NCBI RefSeq assembly: GCF_900109545.1
Contig: NZ_FOAP01000014.1
Coordinates: 124,001-188,000, forward strand
Direction of reading: 5' to 3'
DNA: 64,000 nt
From: Stigmatella aurantiaca
GTDB taxonomy: Bacteria; Myxococcota; Myxococcia; Myxococcales; Myxococcaceae
Numbering within the stretch: position 1 is the stretch's first letter; each line of letters opens with the position of its first letter. A model generated the notes under the pieces. It had not been told where the DNA came from, made no database searches, and saw only the letters and a list, made by a program, of their open reading frames with translations. Positions 9,247 to 17,132 of this stretch are shown here, piece after piece. A program made the translations under genes and the position numbers.

Positions 9247-10329
9247 TCACCGGTTGGAGATGGACACCCAGCGGCGCTCCGAGTGCGAGCGCCGCACGGC
9301 ATCCAGCACGCGCATGTTGCGCCACCCATCCTCGAAGGTGGACGCGCCGGGCAGCACCCGGGCCCCCTGGCCCAGCGTCTCCGTGAGCGCGCGCGCGTAG
9401 CGCAGGAACCCCCGCGCCCACTCGTTGTCCGGCATGCCCTCGGGCAGCGCCTCCGGCGCGGGCAACGCCACCGGCTCCCAGCGCCGGCTGCCCACCGCGG
9501 AGTGCCACAGCTGCTCGCCCTCCACGCGCAGCCCGCCCTTGGAGCCATACACCTCCATGCCGTGCAGGGGCGCGCCGGGCTCCACCGCCGAGAGGCTCAC
9601 CGCCGCGGTCAGCTCCCCGCCAAAGCCCATCAGGGCCTGGATCTCATCATCGGAGGTGACGAGCCGCGACTCGTGCGTGTGGCCATCCATCCGGGTGGTG
9701 ACATGGGTGGACATCATCCCCATCACCTCCACGGGCTCGCGCCCCAGCACGAAGCGCAGCGAGTCCACCGCGTGCGAGCCGATGGCGCCCAGCAACCCGC
9801 CGCCCCGCGCCATGTCCGACCACCAGTCCCAGGGCTGCTCGGGGCCCGCCCGGTGGTCGCTCCGGTAGTACACCCGCGCGTGGTACAGCGTGCCCAGCTC
9901 CCCGCCCAGGACGAGCTCCCGCATGCGCTGGCGCGACGGCAGGAAGCGCAGCTCGTGGTCCAGCAGCGCCAGCGTCCCGCGCTGCTCGGCCGCCAGCCAC
10001 ATGATTTCCGCCTCCGCGGCATCCAGCGCGGTGGGCTTCTCGCACAGCACCGCCTTGCCCGACTGCAGCGCCGCCAAGGCCATGGCGTGGTGCAGGTGCG
10101 GCGGCGTCACGATGCTGACCAGGTCCACCTGGGGGTTGTCCACCACCTCGCGCCAATCCCCCGCGCTGTGGGGGATGCCCAGGCCGCGCGCCACCGACTC
10201 GGCACGCTCGGCCCGGGAACTGGCGATGGACACCACCTCCACCCCGGCGCACGCCTGGAAGGCGGGCACCTGGGTGGAGCGAGCAAAGCCCGTGCCGATG
10301 ATGCCGACCCGAATGCGCTTTGCCGTCAT
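9247..10329 (-). CDS. Gfo/Idh/MocA family NAD(P)-dependent oxidoreductase
   Basis: A 360-residue sugar or inositol dehydrogenase-like enzyme. The start ATG 10329 follows GGGAGACATC. The Rossmann dinucleotide loop is GIIGTGFARS at about residues 8-17, and the family motif CEKPTALD lies near 93-100, with the expected catalytic Lys. The C-terminal part has the usual alpha/beta substrate domain ending in PGASTFEDGWRNMRVLDAV, typical of Gfo/Idh/MocA proteins. The gene starts 34 bases after the sugar permease, so it is the last gene of a sugar-uptake operon and probably oxidises the imported sugar or a derivative. Confidence 0.92.
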   Translation of the reverse strand: MTAKRIRVGIIGTGFARSTQVPAFQACAGVEVVSIASSRAERAESVARGLGIPHSAGDWREVVDNPQVDLVSIVTPPHLHHAMALAALQSGKAVLCEKPTALDAAEAEIMWLAAEQRGTLALLDHELRFLPSRQRMRELVLGGELGTLYHARVYYRSDHRAGPEQPWDWWSDMARGGGLLGAIGSHAVDSLRFVLGREPVEVMGMMSTHVTTRMDGHTHESRLVTSDDEIQALMGFGGELTAAVSLSAVEPGAPLHGMEVYGSKGGLRVEGEQLWHSAVGSRRWEPVALPAPEALPEGMPDNEWARGFLRYARALTETLGQGARVLPGASTFEDGWRNMRVLDAVRRSHSERRWVSISNR

Positions 10330-10363
10330 GATGTCTCCCGACCCCATGTAGGGGCTTCTCCGC

Positions 10364-11602
10364 TCAGGCCCTACCCGCGGCCTGCCTCCCTCGGCGTGAC
10401 AGCGCATCGATGGATGCGGCCACGAGCAGAACGGCCCCCGTTACCATGAACTTCACGGACGAGGACAGGGCCAACAAATCCATTCCGTTGGAGATGGAGC
10501 CGATGACCAGGGCGCCCAGGAGGGCGGACCAGGCGGAGCCCCGGCCGCCGAAGAGGCTGGTGCCGCCGATGACCGCCGCCGCGATGGCGTTGAGCAGCAC
10601 GTCGCCGCTGCCGGAGGACTGGTTCACCGCCAGCAGGCGCGAGGCGGCGAGGATGCCGCCCGCGGCGGCCATGGTGGAGGCCAGCGTGAAGATGGCCACC
10701 CGGATGCGGTCCACCCGGATGCCCGCGCGGCGTGCCGCCTCGGCGTTGCCGCCCACCGCGAAGGTGTGACGGCCAAAGCGCGTGCAGCGGATGAGCAGCT
10801 CCAGCAGCAGCACCACGCCGCCGAAAATCAAGGCCGCCAGCGGCAGGCCGCGGTCCTGGACGAAGATGGCCACGGCGGCGATCAGCGCGCCGTGCGTGAA
10901 CACCATGCGGACGACGGTGGAGCGCAGCGGCACCAGCGGCAGCCCCGCCACCTCGCGCCGGCGGCGCTCGACGAACACGGTGGCCACGTGCACCACGACG
11001 ATGAGCGCCACCACCATCCAGGCGATGGCCGGGCCGAAGAACGTGCCCGCCAGCCCGATGATGACCGGATCATTCAGGTTCACCGTGCCCGTGTTGCCCA
11101 GCACGTAGAGCTGCGCGCCCTGCCAGCCGAGCAGACCCGCCAGGGTCACCACGAAGGGCGGCACCCGGAAGCGCGTCATCCACGTGCCGTGGAAGGCGCC
11201 AATCGCCGCGCCCGTGGCCAGGCCCGCCAGCAGCGCCGGCACCGGGCCCCAGCCCATCTTCACGTTCAAGAGCGCCATCACCGCGGCGGACAGGCCACTC
11301 ACCGCGCCCACCGACAGGTCGATGTCGCCCAGGAGCAGCACCAGCACGATGCCGGCGGAGATGGTCCCCATGGCGGTGATCTGCAGCATGAGGTTGGTGA
11401 GGTTCACCGCCGACAGGAACCGGTCATTGGCGATGTAGAAGGTGAGCCAGATGGCGCACAGGCCAATGATGACGGGCAGGCTGCCCAGCTCGCCCTGGGA
11501 CAGGCGGCGAAGGAATCCCTGCCAGGCGCCCTTGATTCCAGGGGCGTCCTGGATCAACCGGGGATCTACCGCGACTGCGGGCTGCGTACCGGGCGCGCTC
11601 AT
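10364..11602 (-). CDS. xylH: Sugar ABC transporter permease, XylH type
   Basis: A 412-residue polytopic permease of the ribose/xylose (BPD_transp_2) family. The conserved loop GDIDLSVGAVSGLSAA near residue 92 and the FGGRGSAWSALLGALVIG segment near the C-terminus are diagnostic. About ten membrane helices can be followed. It overlaps the upstream ATPase gene by 4 bases (ATGA), and a binding protein very close to XylF is encoded two genes upstream, which is the basis for the xylH label. Xylose as substrate is inference from that binding protein. Confidence 0.9.
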   Translation of the reverse strand: MSAPGTQPAVAVDPRLIQDAPGIKGAWQGFLRRLSQGELGSLPVIIGLCAIWLTFYIANDRFLSAVNLTNLMLQITAMGTISAGIVLVLLLGDIDLSVGAVSGLSAAVMALLNVKMGWGPVPALLAGLATGAAIGAFHGTWMTRFRVPPFVVTLAGLLGWQGAQLYVLGNTGTVNLNDPVIIGLAGTFFGPAIAWMVVALIVVVHVATVFVERRRREVAGLPLVPLRSTVVRMVFTHGALIAAVAIFVQDRGLPLAALIFGGVVLLLELLIRCTRFGRHTFAVGGNAEAARRAGIRVDRIRVAIFTLASTMAAAGGILAASRLLAVNQSSGSGDVLLNAIAAAVIGGTSLFGGRGSAWSALLGALVIGSISNGMDLLALSSSVKFMVTGAVLLVAASIDALSRRGRQAAGRA

Positions 11603-12387
11603 GCTCCCTCCATCTTCAAAGTCTCGGTCACCTCGGCTTTTTTGGCCCCGGTGATGGCGGAAACGACTTCCACCTCCTTGGCCTCCTTGACGTCGAACGT
11701 GGCCACCCGCTTGCCCAGCCGCATCACGATGATGCGGTCGGCCACGGAGAACACATCCATCAGGTTGTGGCTGATGACCACCACCGCCAGCCCCTGCTCG
11801 CGCAGGCGGCGGATGAGGTCCAACACCTGCCGCGTCTGGGCCACGCCGAGCGCCGCGGTGGGCTCGTCCAGCAGCACCATCTTCGGCTCGCCCATCATGG
11901 CCCGGGCCACCGCGATGGACTGGCGCTGGCCACCGGACAGCGCCGCCACCTGGGTGCGCACGCTGGGGATGCTCACCGACAGGCGCTGGAGCAGGGCCGT
12001 GGCCTGCTGCTCCATCGCCGTCTCATCCAGCCAGCCCACGGCCTTTCCAGCCCCCGCGGAGCGCTGCTCACGCCCGAGGAACAGGTTGCCCACCACGTCC
12101 AGGTTATCGCACAGCGCGAGGTCCTGATACACGGTGGCGATTCCCAGCGCCGAGGCCACCTTCGGCCCCGACAGGGAGACCTTCCTGCCCTCGAAGAGGG
12201 TGTCACCCTCATCAATGGGGATGATCCCAGAGATGATCTTGATCAAGGTCGACTTGCCGGCGCCGTTGTCGCCACACAGGGCAACGACTTCACCGGCCTT
12301 TACCTCGAAATCCACCTTGGTCAGCGCCTGGACGGCTCCGAAGCGCTTGGAGACTCCCTTCAGCGCAAACAACGCATTCGCGGACAT
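11599..12387 (-). CDS. xylG: Sugar ABC transporter ATP-binding protein, XylG type with a single ATPase domain
   Basis: The nucleotide-binding subunit of the sugar importer, 262 residues. Walker A is GDNGAGKST (about residues 39-47), the signature is LSGGQRQSIAVARAM (near 149), and Walker B is MVLLDEPTAALG (near 171). In E. coli the XylG, RbsA and AraG proteins carry two fused ATPase domains of about 500 residues in total; here there is one, so the transporter must use a homodimer. The Q-loop reads VYQDLAL. The gene lies 18 bases after xylF and overlaps xylH by 4 bases. Confidence 0.9.
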   Translation of the reverse strand: MSANALFALKGVSKRFGAVQALTKVDFEVKAGEVVALCGDNGAGKSTLIKIISGIIPIDEGDTLFEGRKVSLSGPKVASALGIATVYQDLALCDNLDVVGNLFLGREQRSAGAGKAVGWLDETAMEQQATALLQRLSVSIPSVRTQVAALSGGQRQSIAVARAMMGEPKMVLLDEPTAALGVAQTRQVLDLIRRLREQGLAVVVISHNLMDVFSVADRIIVMRLGKRVATFDVKEAKEVEVVSAITGAKKAEVTETLKMEGA

Positions 12388-12405
12388 CGCTTCCCTTTCC
12401 CTGCG

Positions 12406-13533
12406 CTACTGGATCTGCGCGGACGCGCACGCGTCCTTGTACGAGCCCGAGCAGATCTCCTCGGCCTTCCAGAAGCCGTCTGCCACGATGGTGGACTTCA
12501 CGTTCTCCTTGGTCACCGCGACGGGCGGCAGCAGGATGGACGGGACGTCCTTCTGGCCGTTGTTCACCTTCGCGTTGACCTTGCCTTCCGGCACCTGGCC
12601 GCGCAGCAGCGCCACGGCCAGCTCGGCGGCCACCTCGGCCTCCGGCTTGATGGCCTTGTACACGGTCATGAACTGCTCGCCGGCAATCACGCGCTGGATG
12701 CCGGCCAGCTCCGCGTCCTGGCCCGTGACGGGGGGCAGGGGGTTCACGCCCGCGGCCTTCATCGCCGCGATGGCGCCACCGGCGGTGCCGTCATTGGCCG
12801 CGTACACGCCGGCGATCTTGTCCTTGCCGAGCGAGGTGACGGCCTGCTCCATCTGCTGCTGGGCCTTGTCCGGGCTCCAGTCCGGGGTGTCGTACTCGGC
12901 ACCCACCACCAGCCCGCTGCCATCCAGCACGCTGTGCGCGCCGGCCTTGAAGAGCTTGGCGTTGTTGTCCGTGGGCGCGCCATTGATCATGACGATGGTG
13001 CCCTTGTCCTTGCCGTCCGCCTTGAGCTTGTCGAGCAGCGCCTGGCCCTGGAGCTTGCCCACCTTCTCGTTGTCGAACGAGATGTAGTAGTCCACGTCCG
13101 AGTTGGTGATGAGCCGGTCGTAGCTGATGACGGGCACCTTGGACTGGCGGGCGCGCGCCACCATGGCCGCCGCGGACGCGGAGTCCACCGGGTCCAGCAC
13201 CAGCACCTGGGCGCCATTGGTCAGCGCCGCCTCGGTCTGGCTCTGCTGCTTGGAGGCATCCTGGTCCGCGTTGCTGTAGATGACCTCACAGTCCGGGCAC
13301 AGCTCCTTCACCTTGCGCTCGAAGTGCGGCCGGTCGTGGGACTCGTACCGCGAGGTCTTCGACTCGGGCAGCAGCAGGGCGATCTTCCCGCCCGAACGCT
13401 TCCCGGCCGCCGGCGCCGCCGCCTCGCCTCCCGCCGCTTCTTTGTTCTCGCGCTTGCACGCCGATACCAGAACCACCATTGCCGCCAACACCGCCGTGGC
13501 GCCCACGCGGGACATCGAAGAGCGAGTTTCCAC
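12406..13533 (-). CDS. xylF: Xylose-type sugar-binding lipoprotein, XylF family
   Basis: Periplasmic binding component of the importer. I place the start at GTG 13533 because GGGAGG stands 5 bases ahead; an upstream in-frame start exists at 13548 without such a site. A lipoprotein signal ends at AAMVVLVSAC, giving a lipidated Cys near residue 25. The mature protein has the peripla_BP_4 fold with KIALLLPESKTSRYESHDRP, ISYDRLITNSDVDYYISFDN and GVYAANDGTAGGAI segments that match XylF proteins closely. Lipid anchoring keeps it near the permease. It opens the xylF-xylG-xylH-dehydrogenase operon. Confidence 0.9.
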   Translation of the reverse strand: METRSSMSRVGATAVLAAMVVLVSACKRENKEAAGGEAAAPAAGKRSGGKIALLLPESKTSRYESHDRPHFERKVKELCPDCEVIYSNADQDASKQQSQTEAALTNGAQVLVLDPVDSASAAAMVARARQSKVPVISYDRLITNSDVDYYISFDNEKVGKLQGQALLDKLKADGKDKGTIVMINGAPTDNNAKLFKAGAHSVLDGSGLVVGAEYDTPDWSPDKAQQQMEQAVTSLGKDKIAGVYAANDGTAGGAIAAMKAAGVNPLPPVTGQDAELAGIQRVIAGEQFMTVYKAIKPEAEVAAELAVALLRGQVPEGKVNAKVNNGQKDVPSILLPPVAVTKENVKSTIVADGFWKAEEICSGSYKDACASAQIQ

Positions 13534-13772
13534 TCGTGCCTCCCTCAAGGAATTAGAGCTTGGGAATGTGTGCCCAAACCGGCGCGCATACTGTCGTCAG
13601 GAGGTACCCACCGCAAGCCTTTCCCCCTCCCCAAAGGGCTAACGCGTCGCGTCACCCGCTGTGAGAATGGGCAGTCCGCGGATCAGCACCCACCGCGTTG
13701 GCCCCCGGCAACGTTTGCGGACGCGTGGCGCCTCTGTCGCGAGGTGACCACATGCGATTTTCACCGCGCGCC

Positions 13773-13778
13773 TATACT
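13773..13778 (+). promoter_or_regulatory. Possible -10 element (TATACT) before the TAXI gene
   Basis: TATACT is a good sigma-70-like -10 box and ends 11 bases before the ATG of the TAXI protein gene, which would make that mRNA nearly leaderless. No matching -35 box is visible at 16-18 bases, so this is weak. Confidence 0.3.
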
Positions 13779-13789
13779 CCGCGCCTCGC

Positions 13790-15178
13790 ATGAAGACGGA
13801 CAACCTCAGGCAGCAACTGCGGCGCACGCTGCGGCGGGACTTGTGGATCACCCTGGTGCCCACGCTGCTCATCATCGGCATCGCGTTCACCATCACGCTC
13901 TACTTCGTGAAGCCCGCGCCCCCGAAGACGCTGGTGCTCGCCGTGGCGCAGGACGAGGGCGGCTTCCGGTACTTCGCGCGGCGCTACCAGCAGTTCCTCG
14001 CCCAGCACGGCGTCACCCTGGAGCTGCGCCCCACCAAGGGCTCCGTCACCAGCCTGGGGCTGCTCGCCGACCCCAACTCCGGGGTGGACGTCGCCTTCGT
14101 ACAGAGCGGCGCCGTGAACGAGGTGAAGGACGCGCGCATCGTCTCGCTGGGCAGCCTGTCCTATGTCCCCCTGTGGGTCTTCTACCGGGGAGAGCCGCTG
14201 GAGGACGTGCGCGGCCTCAAGGGCCGGCGCATCGCCGTGGGGGATGCCGAGAGCGGCACGCGGGCGCTCGCCCTCACCCTGCTCAAGGCCAACGGCGCGG
14301 AGCAGGCCCCCACGGAACTCCTCCCGCTGGGCCGCGACGAGGCCGTGGAGCAGCTCAAGCAGGGCGGCGTGGACGCGGTGTTCCTCGTCTCGCCGGCGGA
14401 GGCCCCGGCGATTCAGAAGCTCACCGCGGCCCCCGGCGTGCGGCTCCTGAGCTTCGCGCGCGCGGAGGCGTACGCCCGCAAGTACACCTATCTGTCGAAG
14501 CTCGTGCTGCCCCGGGGCGTGTTCGATTTGGCGGCGGACCTGCCGGAGCGGGACGTGGTGCTGGTGGCCCCCACGGCGAACCTCGTGGCGCGCGACACGC
14601 TGCACCCGGCGCTGGCCTACCTGCTGCTGCGCGCCGCGAGCGACGTTCACGGCAGCGCGGGGCTGCTCGACCGCACCGGCGAGTTTCCCGCCCCGCTCGA
14701 GACGGGCTTTCCCCTGAGCAGCGAGGCGGAGCGCTACTACGAGGCCGGGGTGCCGCTGCTCCAGCGCTACCTGCCCTTCTGGGCCGCGAACCTGGTGGAC
14801 CGGCTCTGGGTGATGCTCGTGCCCATCCTGGCCGTCGTCATCCCCCTGGGCCGCGCCGTGCCGGCCATCTTCCTGTGGCGCGTCCGCTCGCGCATCTTCC
14901 GCTGGTACGCCCGGCTGAAGGAGATTGAGATCCAGCTCGACGAGAAGCCCGGCCGGGACAAGCTGGAGGACATGCTGCGGCGGCTGGAGGAGGCCGAGCG
15001 CGCGGTGAACCAGATTCCCGTGCCCCTGGCGTACGCCGAGAACCTCTACTTCTTCCGCGAGCACATCGACGTCGTGCGGCGGCGGCTCGCCCGGGGGCTC
15101 GCGGAGGCGCCCCCCGAGCCCCAGTCCCCGGACGCCCCGCCCGGGGCCCCCGTCCCCAGCGTGCCCGGGGCCCACTGA
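13790..15178 (+). CDS. TAXI family TRAP-type solute-binding protein, membrane anchored
   Basis: A 462-residue protein with an N-terminal membrane anchor (about 24-44), a TAXI (NMT1-like) substrate-binding domain to about residue 320, a second pair of hydrophobic stretches near 330-365 and a charged cytoplasmic tail. Recognisable parts are VLAVAQDEGGFRYFARRY, LRGLKGRRIAVGDAESGTR-like sequence near 143-160, and QGGVDAVFLVSPAEAPAI near 190. TAXI proteins deliver organic acids to TRAP transporters, but no DctQ/DctM-type permease is encoded in the neighbouring genes. The added C-terminal helix may let it act as a sensor or work with a distant permease; that is inference. Confidence 0.85.
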   Translation: MKTDNLRQQLRRTLRRDLWITLVPTLLIIGIAFTITLYFVKPAPPKTLVLAVAQDEGGFRYFARRYQQFLAQHGVTLELRPTKGSVTSLGLLADPNSGVDVAFVQSGAVNEVKDARIVSLGSLSYVPLWVFYRGEPLEDVRGLKGRRIAVGDAESGTRALALTLLKANGAEQAPTELLPLGRDEAVEQLKQGGVDAVFLVSPAEAPAIQKLTAAPGVRLLSFARAEAYARKYTYLSKLVLPRGVFDLAADLPERDVVLVAPTANLVARDTLHPALAYLLLRAASDVHGSAGLLDRTGEFPAPLETGFPLSSEAERYYEAGVPLLQRYLPFWAANLVDRLWVMLVPILAVVIPLGRAVPAIFLWRVRSRIFRWYARLKEIEIQLDEKPGRDKLEDMLRRLEEAERAVNQIPVPLAYAENLYFFREHIDVVRRRLARGLAEAPPEPQSPDAPPGAPVPSVPGAH

Positions 15179-15192
15179 GCCCTGGCGCGGGC

Positions 15193-16116
15193 TCAGCGCG
15201 AGGCGGGACCAAACGCCTCGCGGTAGCTGCCGGACTCGATGTCCTGGAGCAGCGAGGTGTGCCGGGGGCGCCAGCCGAGCTTCTTGCCCTCCACGGCGCG
15301 CACCCGGCTGTTGGAGGCGAGCGCGTACTTGGCCATGTCCTCGCCCAGGGCCTGGATGGCGTCGGGCAGCTCCCAGCGGAAGGTTTTTCCCTCCCAGCCC
15401 TGCATGCGGCTGATGGCGGTGGCGATGTCCTGGAGCGCGGCCTCGCCGTTCTCCGCGAAGAAGAAGCTGCCCGGCTCCGCCTTGTCGATGACGAGCTGGT
15501 AAAGCTCCACCAGGTCCTCGATGTGGACGTTGGACCAGACGTTGAGCCCCGCGCCCAGGTGCACCCCGGCCTGCCGGCGCAGGGACTCCTGGATGAGCAC
15601 GGGCACCTGGACGGAGTCCCGCTTCACGCCCAGCCCGCTGCCATAAATCATCGTGGGGCAGACCACGATGCTCCGGATGCCCTCGCGCGCCGAGTCCCTC
15701 ACGAGCTGGTCGATGGCCACGCGGGAGCGCTTCAGCGGCACCGGCGTGAAGGGGGTGGACTCCTCGAAGGCGCGGCCGGACGCCTCGCCCAGGGCCTCGT
15801 CCGCCACGATGGAGGAGCCGCTCGTGTGCACCAGCGTCTTGCCCGTGCCCTTCAACGCCCCCACCAGCGCCTCGATCGCGCCCCGGTGGTCCGAGTCGGC
15901 GGTGTTGATGGTGACGTCCGCCTCGCGCGCCAGCCGCGCCAGCAGGGCCCCATCCTCCAGACCGCCCACCACGGGCTCGATGCCCCGGGCAGCGACCCGC
16001 TCGCCGTCGGCCGCCCGGCGCACGATGCCCACCACGGAGAGCCCCTGCTTGAGCAGGCCCTCCGCGATGGAACCGCCGATGTATCCCGTTACCCCCGTCA
16101 CGAATGCGCGCTTCAT
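15193..16116 (-). CDS. NAD-dependent epimerase/dehydratase family protein
   Basis: A 307-residue extended short-chain dehydrogenase. ATG 16116 begins MKRAFVTGVTGYIGGSIAEG, which places the Gly-rich NAD-binding loop TGVTGYIG at residues 7-14; the frame is open further upstream but without homology. The middle contains HTSGSSIVAD and the ICPTMIYG-like motif VCPTMIYGSGLG. The usual catalytic YxxxK is not evident: the position is occupied by RVAIDQLV, so it may be an atypical SDR or a binding protein. It is divergent from the LysR regulator, which starts 107 bases away and probably controls it. Confidence 0.87.
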   Translation of the reverse strand: MKRAFVTGVTGYIGGSIAEGLLKQGLSVVGIVRRAADGERVAARGIEPVVGGLEDGALLARLAREADVTINTADSDHRGAIEALVGALKGTGKTLVHTSGSSIVADEALGEASGRAFEESTPFTPVPLKRSRVAIDQLVRDSAREGIRSIVVCPTMIYGSGLGVKRDSVQVPVLIQESLRRQAGVHLGAGLNVWSNVHIEDLVELYQLVIDKAEPGSFFFAENGEAALQDIATAISRMQGWEGKTFRWELPDAIQALGEDMAKYALASNSRVRAVEGKKLGWRPRHTSLLQDIESGSYREAFGPASR

Positions 16117-16223
16117 GGTTCCGCCTTTCCTTGGCTCGAAAGTTCCCGCACACCATGACCTGTGCCCCGAAAGCATGGTAGGCGCAGAAGGGGCACAAGG
16201 ACTGTGCCCAGGAGGCAAAGCCC

Positions 16224-17132
16224 ATGGACCTGTGGCCCTCGCTCCAAGCCTTTCTCCAGAGCGTGCGCGCCAGCAGCTTCAGCGCCGCGGCCCGGGAGGC
16301 CGGCACCACCCCTTCGGCCTTCAGCAAGCAGGTGGCGAAGCTGGAGGCGCACCTGGGCGTCCGCCTCGTCGTGCGCGGCGCCAAGGGGCTGGAGCTCACC
16401 CCCGAGGGCCAGGAGCTCTTCCAGCGGGTGGACCGCGCCTTCGAGGACGTCGCGGACGCGTGTACCTACGCCAGCCGCGCCACGGTGCCCCGGGGGCTCG
16501 TGCGGGTGAGCGCCCCCATGGACCTGGGACGCGACTGGCTGGTGCCCCGGGTGGCCCGCTTCTCCCGGGCCTACCCCCAGGTGGAGGTGGAGGTCAGCTT
16601 GAGCGACCGCTTCGTGGACCTGCTGGCCGAGCGCTTCGATACGGCGCTCCGGGTGGGCGCCTCCGACGATGGCCGGCTCATGCGCCGCGCCCTGGGCCGG
16701 ATGCGCCGCAGCTTCTGCGCCTCCCCTGCGTACCTGCGCGCCCATGGCACGCCCCGCAGGCACGCGGACCTGGCGGACCACGTGAACCTCGCTTACCTGC
16801 GCGGCAGCCAGCGCGACCCCTGGGAGTTTCCCTCCGGGAGGACGCTTCCACCACGGGGCCCCTTCGCGTGTGACAACAACGCGGGCATCCGCCAGGGGGC
16901 CCTCGACGGGCTGGGCGTGGCGTGGCTGCCCGAACTCACCATCGCCGAGGACGTCCGCCGGGGCGCCCTGAAGGTGCTCTTCGGCGGCCAGCCCGAGGAG
17001 GGACTGCCCGTCTCCCTCGTGTTTCCCCAGGGCCGGTTGCTGGCCCCCCGGGTGCGCGCCTTCCTGGACTTCTTCGCCCAGGAGGCTCGCACCTCACTGA
17101 ACCCCGCGCCTACTCCGTCCGCGAGGCGCTGA
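16224..17132 (+). CDS. LysR family transcriptional regulator
   Basis: A 302-residue LysR-type activator/repressor. The N-terminal winged helix reads LQAFLQSVRASSFSAAAREAGTTPSAFSKQVAKLE (split here: LQAFLQSVRASSFSAAAREA, then GTTPSAFSKQVAKLEAHLG), followed by LTPEGQELFQRV at about 63-74. The effector-binding domain occupies residues 90-295. Like most LysR regulators it is transcribed away from its likely target, the epimerase-like gene at 15193-16116, with the shared control region in 16117-16223. Its 3' end overlaps the convergent unknown gene by 23 bases. Confidence 0.93.
   Translation: MDLWPSLQAFLQSVRASSFSAAAREAGTTPSAFSKQVAKLEAHLGVRLVVRGAKGLELTPEGQELFQRVDRAFEDVADACTYASRATVPRGLVRVSAPMDLGRDWLVPRVARFSRAYPQVEVEVSLSDRFVDLLAERFDTALRVGASDDGRLMRRALGRMRRSFCASPAYLRAHGTPRRHADLADHVNLAYLRGSQRDPWEFPSGRTLPPRGPFACDNNAGIRQGALDGLGVAWLPELTIAEDVRRGALKVLFGGQPEEGLPVSLVFPQGRLLAPRVRAFLDFFAQEARTSLNPAPTPSARR

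Noticed and set aside
13560-13577. TTGGG...CCCAA inverted repeat before xylF as an operator
   Set aside because: Only five bases per arm; too short to support without a second site.
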